Positions 11,599 to 23,159 of a stretch of 64,000 nucleotides of DNA are shown in pieces (within the stretch, counting starts at the first letter, position 1; the number at the start of each line of letters is the position of its first letter). The notes beneath the pieces were generated by a model. That model had not been told where the DNA came from, made no database searches, and was given only the letters and a program-made list of their open reading frames with translations. Made by a program: the position numbers and the translations under genes. This DNA is from Ehretia macrophylla (Eukaryota > Streptophyta > Magnoliopsida > Boraginales > Ehretiaceae): contig CM075764.1 of NCBI GenBank assembly GCA_037974665.1, positions 88,220,825 to 88,284,824 of the forward strand, read 5' to 3'.

Positions 11599-12169
11599 GG
11601 CCAACTCTAACAATTTTTTTATTTTTATTTTACATGTAGATATTTTGAACAATTTCTCTATATCTATATATTCTCTATTTTAATTTCACTCCAACAACTT
11701 CTCTACATTTACTCAATTTTTAATTTTAGAGAATCTCTATTTCAATTTCACTCCACCAACTTTTCTATTTTACAGATTCTTTATTTTTGTTTTACTTCAA
11801 AATCTTTTCTTATTTTAATTAAATATATTATTTTAATTCAAACTTTATTATTACCTTTTTTTAATATTTGTTCGTTGGTAATAATGATTTTTATTTTTAA
11901 TTCTAATATTTTTTATTTTTTATTTTTAAAATTTTTATTTTTATTTATTTTTTATGTCTATATTCTATTTTATAAATTTTTTCTACATTTATTTTTTTAT
12001 TTCATTGTTTTTTTTCTATTTTTAATTCTACTTTTTAAGTTTTAAAAAATGGATTCAGCATCTCCACCAATTGTAGAGAATTTGTAAAGATACTGCTGGA
12101 GACAAAAGTCTCCAAAAATATATCTACATGTAAAGATTTTACATTTGTAGAGATGCTGCCGAGAAAGCC
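11599..12169. mobile_element. Tourist-like (PIF/Harbinger) MITE
   Basis: The 571-base AT-rich element begins GGCCAACTCTAACAA and ends in ...GAGAAAGCC, flanked by TTA on both sides (11596-11598 and 12170-12172). Subterminal TACATGTAGATAT is present as an inverted copy in both arms. A GGCC-starting end with a TTA duplication is typical of Tourist elements. No transposase is present. Confidence 0.6.
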
Positions 12170-12210
12170 TTATATCATATCTTTTACTTTTTTTCTTTTT
12201 TTTTCTCTTT

Positions 12211-13048
12211 TTTTTACGCTTCAATGTTTGTATCTTTTTTTTACTAGCTTCTTTTTATTGTACTCTATAATGGTCTATTAACCCATCTGTTGTAACTTCA
12301 CACTCTCATTCATAATGAAGCTGCAAAGATCAGAGAAAAGAGTAGACATATCGAAAATGGAAAGGCTCAAGGGTCAGAAGAGTGTGTGAGTGTGGATGAG
12401 GATAGTCTTAAGTGATGCACGCAATGTTGGCAATGATTCCAAGAGTGATACTTATGCTTCCTTCATCTTTGGCTGTAAAGATGCTAATTTTACGCCATCT
12501 ATTAGACGTGCTGTGAAGAAGAAGACTAAGAGGAATAATTATACTAATGCAATTTTGAGACACCATGATGAAAAACTGCAGCAATAGATTGCTAAATTGA
12601 ATAAGGGGTCGAAAAGGGGGTTGGAAGATTTGAGGGGTAGCGATTAGGGTTAGGGATTTGGAGGTAATGATAAGGGTTAGGGATTTGGGTTGGGAATCGG
12701 GTGTTGTAGTTAAATGAAAGAGGTAATATATATGTTTGATTGCTTTGACACTTTTGTCCTCTAAAAAAGATATTACATGCTTTGTACATGTCAAAATCGT
12801 TAGAAATGTGACAGAAGGACCAACGGTGACACAAAAAATAAATATAAATAATTGATTTATGATCATTTTAAAGATGAGAGATCAATTAGACAATATTAAA
12901 AAAATAAGAGATCTATGGGGATATAAACCCTTTTTTTTACGCTTCAATGTTTGCATCTTTCTTTGACTAGCTTCTTTTTATTGTACTTCTCTATAATGGT
13001 CTAGTGACCCACCTCATGCACCTTCACACTCTCATTCATAATGAAGCT
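12211..13048. repeat. Direct repeat pair flanking a 0.6-kb segment
   Basis: About 112 bases at 12211-12322 recur at 12934-13048, from TTTTTTACGCTTCAATGTTTG to CATTCATAATGAAGCT, with scattered differences. Between them is a 65-codon open frame (12390-12587) that I do not recognise and cannot support as a gene. The layout fits a partial tandem duplication with a 723-base period, or the ends of an undefined element. Confidence 0.65.
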
Positions 13049-13119
13049 TTTTGCTTGTTGATTTTAAAAAAAAAGAAAACAAAAAGAATGAGTTTTCCGT
13101 CACTAAATAAAAAATAAAA

Positions 13120-13480
13120 AATAGCACAAATGGTCCTTTTTTCAAAATTTTAAATTCGTCTCTATTGTTCAAAATTAATTAATTTAGACCCTATTATTTT
13201 TCAAAAAAATTCAAATTCATCTTTATTCTTTGAAATTAGTCAATTTCGTCCTTATTATTTTCTTAAAAAATTAATTTAGTCCTTCTTGTTTTTCAAAAAA
13301 AAAAAAAACAATTTGGTCTCAGCTCAAGACCACTATTTGGAGACTAAATTGATTTTTTTGAAAAATAATAAGGACTAAATTGACTAATTTTGAACAATAA
13401 ATACTAAATTAAATAATTTTGAACAACATGCATAAATTTAAAATTTTAGAAAAATAATAGAGTCTATTTGCTCAATTTTT
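13120..13480. mobile_element. Fold-back MITE
   Basis: Inverted arms of about 150-180 bases (13123-13310 and 13325-13473) around a short loop containing TTGGTCTCAGCTCAAGACC. Both arms carry repeated blocks of the kind AATTTAGTCCTTATTATTTTT. It belongs to the same 'no coding, long arms' class as the element at 242-1380. Target duplication not resolved. Confidence 0.6.
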
Positions 13481-14171
13481 CCGAAAATTACACTACATGC
13501 CAATAAATGTTCGAGAAGTTCCAAATTACCTACTAAAAGTTGTTTAATTTAGCTCGTTAGATTTCGTATTTGTCTACAAATATGATATTTATTTACTTGT
13601 AAAATTAAAAGTAATGGCTTAAAGGAAAAAAATTGTTAGTTATGCATTAAAGGGTTAAAGGTCAAATTCCGATATTATTAGTATTGATCTCGGAATGTAC
13701 TGACAAGTTTTGAATAAATACACATTTTAATTAGAAAGGAAGAAGTTTTATACTAACCGAGCCTCCATTAATAGATGAAAACTCTTCAATTAGTTCGAAT
13801 TGATATTAGTTTTTTATATAATGGTAAAATTTATACGTGTAAGTCCTATCAATTATATGAGAGGTTGATTAATCAATTCAGACTAATGAAATAATTTTCT
13901 ATTAATTGATACTTCTATTGGGCTCTATTTAGAAAAGTAAGCGGGGTCAAAAAGTTAATAAAAAATATCTAAAAGACCATCATGGTCGAAAAGGATATAG
14001 TAGTCAAAGTCATTGAAATTCTAAGTTTATTCCAAGACAGGAAATGATTAGTATGATAATATTTGCTTCAAGTTTAGGGCCTTAAAATGCTTGTATGTGG
14101 CGACTCACAAAAAAAAAAAAAATGGAAAGAAAAGAGTATTGAAGAGGCGAATTAAAAATTTTACGTGGTAA
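13481..14171. other. Spacer, nothing recognised
   Basis: AT-rich. No gene, RNA or element end is supported. Confidence 0.35.
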
Positions 14172-14640
14172 TTGGTATGTTAGAATAGTCAGGAATAAAA
14201 TGATCATTGTCATGCTTAGTATGATGAGATAATAAAATTGAGAATTTTATTCCCTAAGTAATCAATTCCTCCCAAATATTTGAAATTAGTCATTCCTAAA
14301 AAAATACATGAAATTAGCTCATACTCATGTCTTTAGGAATTGACTCACATGTCAAATGACCAAAATGTTTTTCAAAAAATAATACATTACAAAACTAACC
14401 CTTTATATACATTTTATTATCTTAAAAATCATAATAGACATTATAGTAATGATAATAATAGTAAATGATATTAATATAATAATAAGAACAAATAATAATT
14501 GTCCTATTTATTAATAAAACATATTATACATGTTACAAAGCTCATTTGTCAAATGATCAAAATGCCTTTCAAAAATAACTTATTACAAAACTAGACGTTA
14601 TGTACATGTTATTGTTCTAATAATAAAAATAAATATAATA

Positions 14641-14676
<36 letters not shown>

Positions 14677-15221
14677 GTAATAAAAACAATAATGATCATA
14701 AATAGTATTAGTATATAATGATATTTCAATAAATAATTAACATACTATACATATGTCAAAATACTCATTTGTCAAATAACCAAAATGCTTTTTCAAACAT
14801 ATTGTATTATAAATCTAGCTCTTTATTTACAAGTTAGTATCTTAAGAATAAAAATACACATAATATTACAATGGAAATAAAGATAATAATAATCAATAAT
14901 ATTATTATTATTATCTTTATTTACGATATTTTCCATAATATTACAATGGAAATAAAGATAATAATAATAATCTTAATAAATGACAATAATAAAGTAATAA
15001 AAATATCGTAAACAATAAAAATAAATAATATTATCATTTTTAAATAATAATAATCTTAATAGAGAATAAACTCATTATATATAATAACAAAATGACAATT
15101 TTATCATTTTAATTTTATACAAGTCATTCCTAATGATCTTGACTACTGACTATTAAACATGAGTTTGGAGTCAATAAATCTATTTCTATATCCATTCGAA
15201 TAGCATACCAAATATTATTTC
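14172..15221. mobile_element. AT-rich element with inverted ends and internal repeats
   Basis: The left end TTGGTATGTTAGAATAG is matched by the inverse of the right end (TTGGTATGCTATTCGAAT). The interior holds three degenerate copies of an approximately 200-base unit, recognisable by GTCAAATGACCAAAATG at 14351, 14548 and 14771. It also has an ATA/TAA microsatellite (about 14640-14675). No coding capacity. The target duplication is not clear, so the exact ends are provisional. Confidence 0.5.
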
Positions 15222-16320
15222 TTTTAACTCATTTGATTGCTATCCAAATTCATTTAGTGATACAAGGTATAATTTATCTTTTAGTTTATTGATTTGAGAA
15301 GAGAAGTATTTGAGTGTTTAGTGTAATTGTAATATTCATATGCAGCCAAAAAGTGGGGCACTGCACTGTCGACGGTTACATTCGTACGCAGACTTTGCTT
15401 TTGTTTTTTTCTTTGGCTTTATAGAGAAAGGGAAAGGTAAAAGTAAGGGACTCTTCAGTGGAATATATACTTTCCTTTGGCTTGTGAGCACTCGCTTGAG
15501 TTGATCAGCCCCCTCTACGCTTCTCCTTTTCTTTCTCTTTTTTATAAAAAACTTACAATAAATAGGATTAAATCGATTTTATGTCAAAATTACAAATTTT
15601 TTCAATGCATGCTACACGAAGATTTACATTTAAAAAAAAAAAAATTGTATTAATATCATGGTGTGCCTCCCTGAGGTTTAAATTAGTTTTGTTACTTTTT
15701 TCGAGTGTTTCTAGTGCTCTTTTTCTTTTTATAAGTAAAATTTTGGTTGAGAGAGAAATAATGAGCACCATTATAAATTTGGAAGTCTAAGGGCATGCTA
15801 CGATTAGAACAAATTGAGAAATTATTAATGACAAATGAGAGAGTTCACAAGAAGTGGAAATATTAGTAGAAACATTATTGGGTCTAGTTCTTTTAGTTCA
15901 CACACACTAGTGATATTTATATGTGCGAATTCCAACTATGAATGAGTCTCATGTTTCAACTAATCGAACTTAATATTTTTCCATATTAGTAATATTATGT
16001 GACAATAGAACCTATACATTTATTGGAGAAACTCGAAACTTTAATCTTTTAGCATTGGGCTACAACCTCACTCGCATTCCTAATTCTCCTTTAATTTCCT
16101 CGAATTATTTTTGAACATTGACCTCACAATACAGATTTATTTGATGGTGACATTTCATGCGACTTCCATAGATACCTTTAGCCACAAACAAGTTTAAATT
16201 TTAATAACTATCAAAGTGCTCAATCAATAAAAGGATCGGAGGGGCTCTCGACTTGTAGTTGTGTAATTTCTTGGCTTCAACCTCCCTAGGAAAGAAAAAA
16301 AAATGCTCAATTAATAAAAT
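15222..16320. other. Spacer, nothing recognised
   Basis: No supported gene. Short open frames on both strands at 15568-15790 overlap each other and lack any family signature. Confidence 0.35.
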
Positions 16321-16596
16321 TATTTGTATGGTCCCTTAGTTATAGTACGGATGATAAATTAATTTATAATCTTTCAAATAAATATTTTAGTCCTTAGACT
16401 TACAATTATATGATGTCGTCTATTCTCACCCTAAATTTCGTTCAACATTTAACGTTTTTGGCATGAAATTAGTACATACCTTTCAATTTTTGAATAAAAT
16501 TTGGGTCAAAATCATTAAATTTTAGATAAGATTTAAATTTAAAGCTAACAACACCACACAATTACAAGTCAAGGGACCAAAATATTCATATTTATC
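16321..16596. mobile_element. Small fold-back MITE
   Basis: The left end reads TATTTGTATGGTCCCTTAG and the inverse of the right end reads TATTTTGGTCCCTTGACTTG. This is a non-coding element of the 'ggtcccttaactt' class. Boundaries are approximate. Confidence 0.45.
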
Positions 16597-16699
16597 TTTT
16601 CCAAACATTCTTTGTCACCAACAATAGATATAGCCATGAAGAACATTGCCAAAGGCCAACGGGTATTTCATTCAAAACTCAAAAATATTTACATATTAC

Positions 16700-17620
16700 A
16701 AAAGATCTAAACTAATTTAGACATATCAATACTCCAAGCTCTACAGATGGCTTGGTTCAAAAGTGTTTTTTTAACATTTCTATACATGTAAATCTTTGAT
16801 TGAACATCAAAAAAGATATCATGGAAGATGTTCTCTTTCATTCTAATCCCGTTGTTGTGGAGGCGGGCATTTCTCTCTTTCCATATGTGAAAAACATAAG
16901 CTTCAAAGAAGAGCTTAATAGTGAATCCCTGGAATGATTTGGAAGGTGCCATCTGAGAAATCCAATTGATATAGTCTCTCCATTCTCTGATCCTTAAAGG
17001 GCCCTTAGTCATAGTCCAACCTCTTCTTCAAATTCTGCTAGGGAAGGAGCAGGCACAAAAGAGGTGGAAGTTATCTTCAATGTGAAGGAAGCAAAATTCA
17101 CACCTTAGATCAATGCTCATGCCCCAAGACAAAAGGCGCAGTTTTGTGGAAAGTCGATCAAGCCAAAAGAGCCATGTACAAAATGCATGCTTAGGTATAA
17201 AGTGTTTGAACCAAATGATATGATGCCAATCAACAGAAGGAACCTGTTGCCGGGTAAGTTCTCAGGCCCAAATCATCTTGTAATTTCCATTTGGAGAGTT
17301 AAGCCAAATAAACCTATCATTACTATTGATATCGGGAGCAAGGCCACCAATACATTGAGATATCATCGCAAAAATGGGATCATTCGTTGGCCACTGCCAT
17401 TGCCCATTAACAATAAAGTCAGCCACCAAAGCCTCAAGGTTGTAGCGAGAAACAGTAATCAGACTATCAGCAAAGTAGGTGATAAGGCAACCAAGTGGGT
17501 GCCAATTGTCCTTCCAAAATTTGGTGTTACCACCGTATGAAGAACATTTATTTGCTTGTGCTATTGAAGCATACATTTCAATATTTGGCATAATTAACTC
17601 TTGAGTATTCAAAAATAAGG
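16700..17620 (-). pseudogene. LINE (non-LTR retrotransposon) 3' fragment with zf-RVT domain
   Basis: Minus-strand frames at 17262-17612 and 16707-17012, plus frameshifted sequence between them, read as the reverse-transcriptase zinc-binding tail of plant L1-type LINEs. Diagnostic pieces are the FWKDNWHPLG stretch, the WxxPNGxY turn, a Cys-rich segment near 17090-17130 and IWKERNARLHNN near the end. The upstream endonuclease and RT parts are absent, so this is a 5'-truncated copy, and the frame is broken between the two pieces. It cannot be functional. It abuts the hAT-like MITE at 17633. Confidence 0.8.
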
Positions 17621-17632
17621 CATTGATTTAGG

Positions 17633-18080
17633 CAGAGTCGTTTCAAATAATTTGGAGATCTTGGACGATCATCTAAATAGGGGCCTTAATAATTAATTTT
17701 TTTTTTAATAAAAAAATTCTAAATTTTCTACTAAAATAATCACTACAAATAAAAAAAATACCAAAATTAAAATTATAAAATAACATAATATTACAAGTTA
17801 ACAAAAAGATAGAGTTTCAACCAATCATTAAAAAAAATTAAAAATTCTTTTAATTGGGGTCAATGGAGCCTTAGAGTCTCAACCAATTTATTGATGAAAG
17901 CCTACTCGTTTAATGAGCAGACTTTGGAACTCTAATGACTTCTTAACTCTAATTAAAAGACACTAGTTTATGATAGACCTTTATCTTTAAAAAAAATAAG
18001 CAATTTCTTTAAATTGGGGCCCCTGGACTAAGAAGGCCTTGGGCACAGGCCCAAGCCGCCTTAAGCTTGGGCCGGCCCTG
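17633..18080. mobile_element. hAT-like MITE, CAGGGCCGG ends
   Basis: A 448-base element. The left end is CAGAGTCG and the inverse of the right end is CAGGGCCGGCCCAAG. Near-identical 8-base duplications flank it: GATTTAGG (17625-17632) and GATTTAAG (18081-18088). Both the CAGGG-type end and the 8-base duplication are standard for the hAT superfamily. No transposase is present. Confidence 0.65.
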
Positions 18081-18677
18081 GATTTAAGTCAACTCCAATT
18101 ACCACTCTATTTATTCCTTATAAAAGAAAGACTAATTTCGCTCCAATAACACTCCTTATTTTAAGAACTCCCTATTTTATCATTTTAACAAGACTCTACA
18201 CAAAAATAAATAGACCTAAACCTGTTGAGACCAACACAAAAAATAAAAGAAACTCCTGATAGGGAGAGTATTGGAGTAAATTTTGAGCATTTTATAATTC
18301 TTGTCATTGCTATGGATTGATAAACTTTGTATCTCATTGCAAAACAAAAAAAAAGAGAGACAAAAAAGAAAATACTTGGCTTTTTACAAAAGCTGTCATG
18401 CAAATTACATATCTTCAAAGCAACCTACTCAACAAGCATGTTTTCACTAATTACAAACTCATATGTAACTGAAAAATATTATATTATGGAAATGTTCCAA
18501 CAATTTTCACTTCAATTTGTGTCCAAACCTATCCACACTGATTCATGTTTCCTCTCGTTAATTTCTTTTTTTTTTTCCATCAAAAACGTTAAAATTGTAT
18601 TAATAATAAAGACATAATTATTTAATTCTTTCAGAGGACAAGTTATGATACAGAATGAAGTTAGTTAGAAATATTGC

Positions 18678-18871
18678 AATGGACGGAGCCAGAAAATGGA
18701 TATTAGAGAAGCCTAATTATAGAGTGAACATAAATAGTAAAATCAAAATGAAGGTCAAAATCCTTGATAAAAAAATAGGAGGGTCTATAACCATTTTTTT
18801 CAAAAAAGGCCTTAGTTTTTAAAAAATTTAGAGGCTTGGGAGGACCGGGCTCCCCTTGCCTCCGCCCCTAC
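18678..18871. mobile_element. Short hAT-like MITE with GGCGGAG ends
   Basis: ATATTGC flanks it on both sides (18671-18677 and 18872-18878). The left end contains GGACGGAGCC and the inverse of the right end GTAGGGGCGGAGGC. It is about 194 bases long and non-coding. The element at 43070-43234 has the same design. Confidence 0.55.
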
Positions 18872-18878
18872 ATATTGC

Positions 18879-19800
18879 TAATCTAATCACGACGTAACTA
18901 GCTGCACCAAATAAGTTTGGCTATTCATTGCACCGAATTATTTTGGCTATTTGTTTCCTTAATAATAAGAGTAAGGCTATTCGAAGGTTTAGATTGCAAC
19001 ACCTCCCCCAATATCATAACGTTATAAACAGAATTCAAAATTATAAATTATCCACGTCTTTTCGTTATAATTGTATCACAATTGTTAAATCTTTTTTCCT
19101 CTTCCCAGGTACGGGGATAGGCCAAGAGCATTGAACCAAAGTCACCAAGAGGGGCAATTTCACCAGTTGAGAAATTCAACCAAAAATAAAAGCATTGTTA
19201 AAAGCATTCCAAGATACATACTCTACCACTGGCTCTTTCACTTTCATGGTGAAAATGATCTTGACAAATGTATAAAAACTTTACCCTCAAGTCATTGAAG
19301 AGGAAAATTACATAGATTCACTTCAAGCATGATTATAGTAAAACCTGCGACTGTCTCATTGAAGTTTTATGTATAAAAGATGAAGTAGAAATCGATGTCT
19401 CCCCTTCATCTTCAAATATTTCCAATGAAGAACGAATATTGATGGTGACAAGCTATTGATGTGAGTGATCGAACTAGGAAAATGAGGATTTACATCTGTC
19501 TAGCTGCCGAAGCTCAATTTTGATCATCTAGGCAAAGAGCATAGTCGATACCTTATAGAGGAGCGATTAATCCCTTCTCCTTCTTGTTGGTCAACAGCTC
19601 GTGTAGCATAATTTCCGCCAAGATCTGCTTCAAAGCTACATAAAAAAAACCATCAACACTTCATCACCTTTATTTACTAATAGGACATGTTCAATGCGAA
19701 ATGAAATTATTGCATTACAAAGTAACAGTGATACCTTTCCACAATATTATAGGCAGAGAAGATCCAATTGCATTTGATCATGCGGAACAAAAAGGTGAAA
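18879..19800. other. Spacer and 3' flank of Z-ISO
   Basis: No separate gene is supported. The part nearest 19800 should include the Z-ISO 3' UTR, but no polyadenylation site could be fixed. Confidence 0.35.
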
Positions 19801-22800
19801 CTACCAATGAAGCCGGTAACTAGCAGCCTGCATAAGTGGGTGAGCCAAATATGCGCCTAAAGTTAGCACTGTTATACTTAAATATGGCAACCGAATAAAT
19901 TCCTTATAGTAGTCATTTGGCAACTTCTGGCGCCCATCAAGAATAGCTGCAAATGGAATGACACTTGTTCTGCTCTTCACAACTTCAAATGCATCTCCAT
20001 ATCGTTTGGCCAAACGCCTGTCCCCATTCCAAACACCAAATAGATGGTGACCAATCAAACCTACTGAGGCTGCCAATGCAACAGAATTGCCAATCCAGAG
20101 AGTGTGAGCCAGACACCACATTACCTGCCCAACCATCTGGATCGAAAGAAAAAGGAAATCTTAACTTGCAACACTACAGAGAAGAAAAGCACATTCTAAA
20201 TAATTTACTGCTAATTCAGGGCCATTTGGAGTTTAAACAAAAGCCTAAATCCAACCAAGATTATGTTGAATTACGTGAGAATTTTCCTCACATATTATAA
20301 AGACTAACTAACAGCAATTTGGCCATACTTTTACTCATGCACAAGTTTATCTGCTGTAAGAGTATTATCTGAACCAAAAAGTAAATTGTTTTCCAATAAA
20401 GAACTGAAAGACTAAAAACATCATAACTAAATATCAACATTCTCATCTAATATCATTTCAGATTGAGGGCATTCTTTATCTTCGTATTGATTTTACCAAG
20501 GAAAAGGATAAGTAACTATAAAATCAGATGATCAGAGAGTTCATAATGAAAGATATGTACTACCTCTATCATAATGTAACGAACTTGAATTTTGAGGGAG
20601 AGATAAAAGACTGGAAATTAAAGAAAAGTTGCAAGAATTGAAAGCTACTGTATTTAAATTGCAGAAAAGTTGAAGAAAATGAAAATAAATTCTGAAGAAA
20701 AACCAAAGGAAATTACAGGAAGGAAAAGTAGAAGATGATTGTTTTCTTTTTTCTATTCTCCTATCAATTGCTATAACTTATAGGCTCTTAGTCATGGGCC
20801 GCGTCTCTTAATTCTTTGGTAGTGGATTCCTTTTCTGTTATAACCAACTCCTTTATTTCCATGCTCAAATAATCACTCACATATTGTGGTTTGCTCTTTA
20901 CCCTCCTAGTGTGACGTGCCTGCTTTGTTGGCCTATGAGTCAACTTGCATAGTTCATCCATGTAAGAGTAGAAGATCGATTTCAATTAACAAAGCAACAG
21001 GTTACACATCACTAAATGGGCTCTAATCAGTCGTGAATTTTTTAAAATGCACGGATGCACCACACAATAGCAGGCAACCGCATCCAATTTAAGATGATAG
21101 ATATCATACCTGAGGATGCCTCGTAATTCTCATTATCCCTGTCTCCCAAAGATGCGTTTTGGGCTTGTCAACAGCTGCTACCTCTAATAAATTAAAGGTC
21201 GATGGGTATAGGAAAAAGAAGGAAACAAAAGAAGAGAGCCAAACTAGTTGATGTACCCCAGGAACATTCTGCAATTGCCATAACTGCATACCATCGTACC
21301 TGTGGTTGATGAAATAGACCTGTTCATCAACACTCGGGAGTTCAGATAACTCTTTAATCATTCATTAATCAAGCGATTCCAGATGATGTCAGACGCAAAG
21401 ACAAATAAAGAACTATATCCAAGATCAAAACGATCAGCCATAATACTCACAACAGTACTGACGGCCAATGGAAGAGAAGTCCCAGCAAACAATACACGGT
21501 AAGCGCGTTCTCCAATGAGTTTCTCACCTGGGTCCCTGAGACTAGCCAAGCCACTATGGACTATTGCGAAAATGAGAGTAAGGGATAACATCACGACCTG
21601 AAACAAAAACATATATCTGAATCAATGACGAGCAATCACAAAACTGCAAATGCAGACGTCCTGATAGATTATACTAAGTTATATTTTCCTTCCTTCTCTT
21701 CCAAACTAGAAAAACACGCAGGTGGTATTTCGATATAATCCAAAACTACAAGGGCATTAGAATTAAATCTTACAAAAAAGTAAATAATCTTTACATGTTT
21801 TAGGTAAGTACTTGGCCCATCCCACCACTATTGTTGCCTATGTAACAGTCATGTACTAAAGAGGATTTTGTTTTTATAAATTGAATGACGGAAGCCATAG
21901 CTTCTACACTTTTTTCTTCTTTTCTTTTTTGATTTAGGGGAGGCTTAAGTCATTTACATCACTTAGAATGTTACACACGAGACTTTTCGCATCTAAAACA
22001 AGAATGATACCACTAAACCAAATGGCTAGTTTCTCCACTTTTTCCTATGTAAACATTGTTCTTGTAGTTTCTTCTTGAAATATTTAATAAGAATAAATTA
22101 TTCCATACGGCAATGTGATTATTTATCGGAACTTTTAAAACTAATCTAATAGTTTAGTTACTGCAAGAATAATTTAATTTCCCCTATATAATATACAGTA
22201 ACTTAATAATAATAATAATAACAACAACAATAATAAATAAATAAATAAATGAATAAAAGTTAATATAAATAATAGCGAACAAGAAATTATATAGAAAACG
22301 TGACATGAATTTGGAACATTAGCAAAAATATTTTTTCACAACAAATTCTTTTTACCTTTTTACCAGTTGAGTACATCAAAATTTTGACCATTTAATAGAA
22401 AAAAAGAAAATAAACAGGAAAGACAATTAGTGATATAAGCAACAAATTCTCGAAATTCTCGTCTAGACTTAAACCGTGACCTCGTTTGTAGTATGGGTCA
22501 CTCACTCGTGGCACGAGCCAATCATTACTCGACTTACATAAGTGGTACTTTAGTAATTATCAGGAATTAATTGTCACATCAACAAAAGATGATAATTGAT
22601 GTCACGGCCTAAGTCGAGACAAGAATTTCCCGATACAAAACTCCCACAAACTAAAACACACACCTCCGGGCTTTGAGAAAGGCTGGAGACAGCTTCAATG
22701 AAGACTTTACCAAACCCAGTGGAATTATCAATCCAAACAACATTAAGAACAAAGAGAACAACACCCAACACAACCAAGAAGTAAAACCAAGACGACAATT

Positions 22801-23086
22801 TCTGTTTCGAAAACTCGAATTCCGCAGAATCTTCGCCCACAATGAATTCATATTCATTTCTATCAGTCTTTCCTACTTTAGTAAGCAACAAACTGTTATT
22901 TTTTCTGCAACTGTTTGGGAGAGGGAATAGTAGAGTGTTTGGAAACAGGGATTTGGAGGGTGATGGTTTGAGGGAAGAGTAAGTTGGGGTGAAGAAGGAT
23001 TGTGTGTGTGTGTGTTTGTGTTTGGACTTGGGGGAGTGATGAGGGAAGGGAGAGAGAGGGTGTGGGTAAAGAAGTGAAGTTGCCAT
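19801..23086 (-). CDS. Z-ISO: 15-cis-zeta-carotene isomerase, chloroplastic
   Basis: Four coding exons: 23086-22664, 21597-21451, 21319-21110 and 20136-19801, 371 codons in all. Every junction is GT-AG and all four exons join at codon boundaries. The start is the first in-frame ATG (MATSLLYPH). Residues 1 to about 60 are rich in Ser, Pro, His and Lys, as in a plastid transit peptide; the rest is a multi-helix NnrU-family membrane protein. Z-ISO isomerises the 15-cis bond of tri-cis-zeta-carotene between the PDS and ZDS steps. The heme-coordinating residues reported for the maize enzyme have counterparts here: His155 in IVHSG, and Cys268 and His271 in WCLAHTLW, all at the same offset of five. 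Length matches the Arabidopsis protein (about 367). All key parts are present, so it looks functional. Confidence 0.96.
20137..21109 (-). other. Z-ISO intron 3 with possible retroelement scrap
   Basis: The intron is GT-AG. Within it, minus-strand sequence at 20788-20985 contains [14 protein letters not shown], which loosely recalls the tail segment of retrotransposon polyproteins. I rate this as weak and list it so that the open frame is not mistaken for an exon. Confidence 0.25.
21598..22663 (-). other. Z-ISO intron 1
   Basis: A GT-AG intron (donor GAG/GTGTGT, acceptor TTTCAG/GTCGTG). It holds AT-rich sequence with a short (TAA/ACA)n tract near 22205-22250. No nested gene is seen. Confidence 0.85.
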
Positions 23087-23089
23087 TTG

Positions 23090-23127
<38 letters not shown>

Positions 23128-23130
23128 AGG
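23001..23130. repeat. (CA)n and (CT)n microsatellites at the Z-ISO 5' end
   Basis: In mRNA sense, (CT)n then (CA)n runs lie just before the ATG (23091-23127). A second CA run at about 23001-23016 is inside the transit-peptide coding sequence and encodes His-Thr repeats. Both tracts are likely to vary in length between individuals. Confidence 0.85.
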
Positions 23131-23146
23131 TATGTGGGTGTTTGGG

Positions 23147-23153
23147 TTTTATA
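23147..23153 (-). promoter_or_regulatory. Candidate TATA box of Z-ISO
   Basis: TATAAAA in GTATAAAACCC on the minus strand, 61 bases before the ATG. If used, transcription starts about 30 bases downstream and the whole 5' UTR is the CT/CA microsatellite. Confidence 0.5.
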
Positions 23154-23159
23154 CATTGA

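Noticed and set aside
12640-12700. Interstitial telomere repeat
   Set aside because: Only two or three TTAGGG-like units in mixed context, and the plant repeat is TTTAGGG; no array is present.
14640-14685. CRISPR-like or structured repeat array
   Set aside because: A simple ATA/TAA microsatellite with no spacers, in a plant genome.
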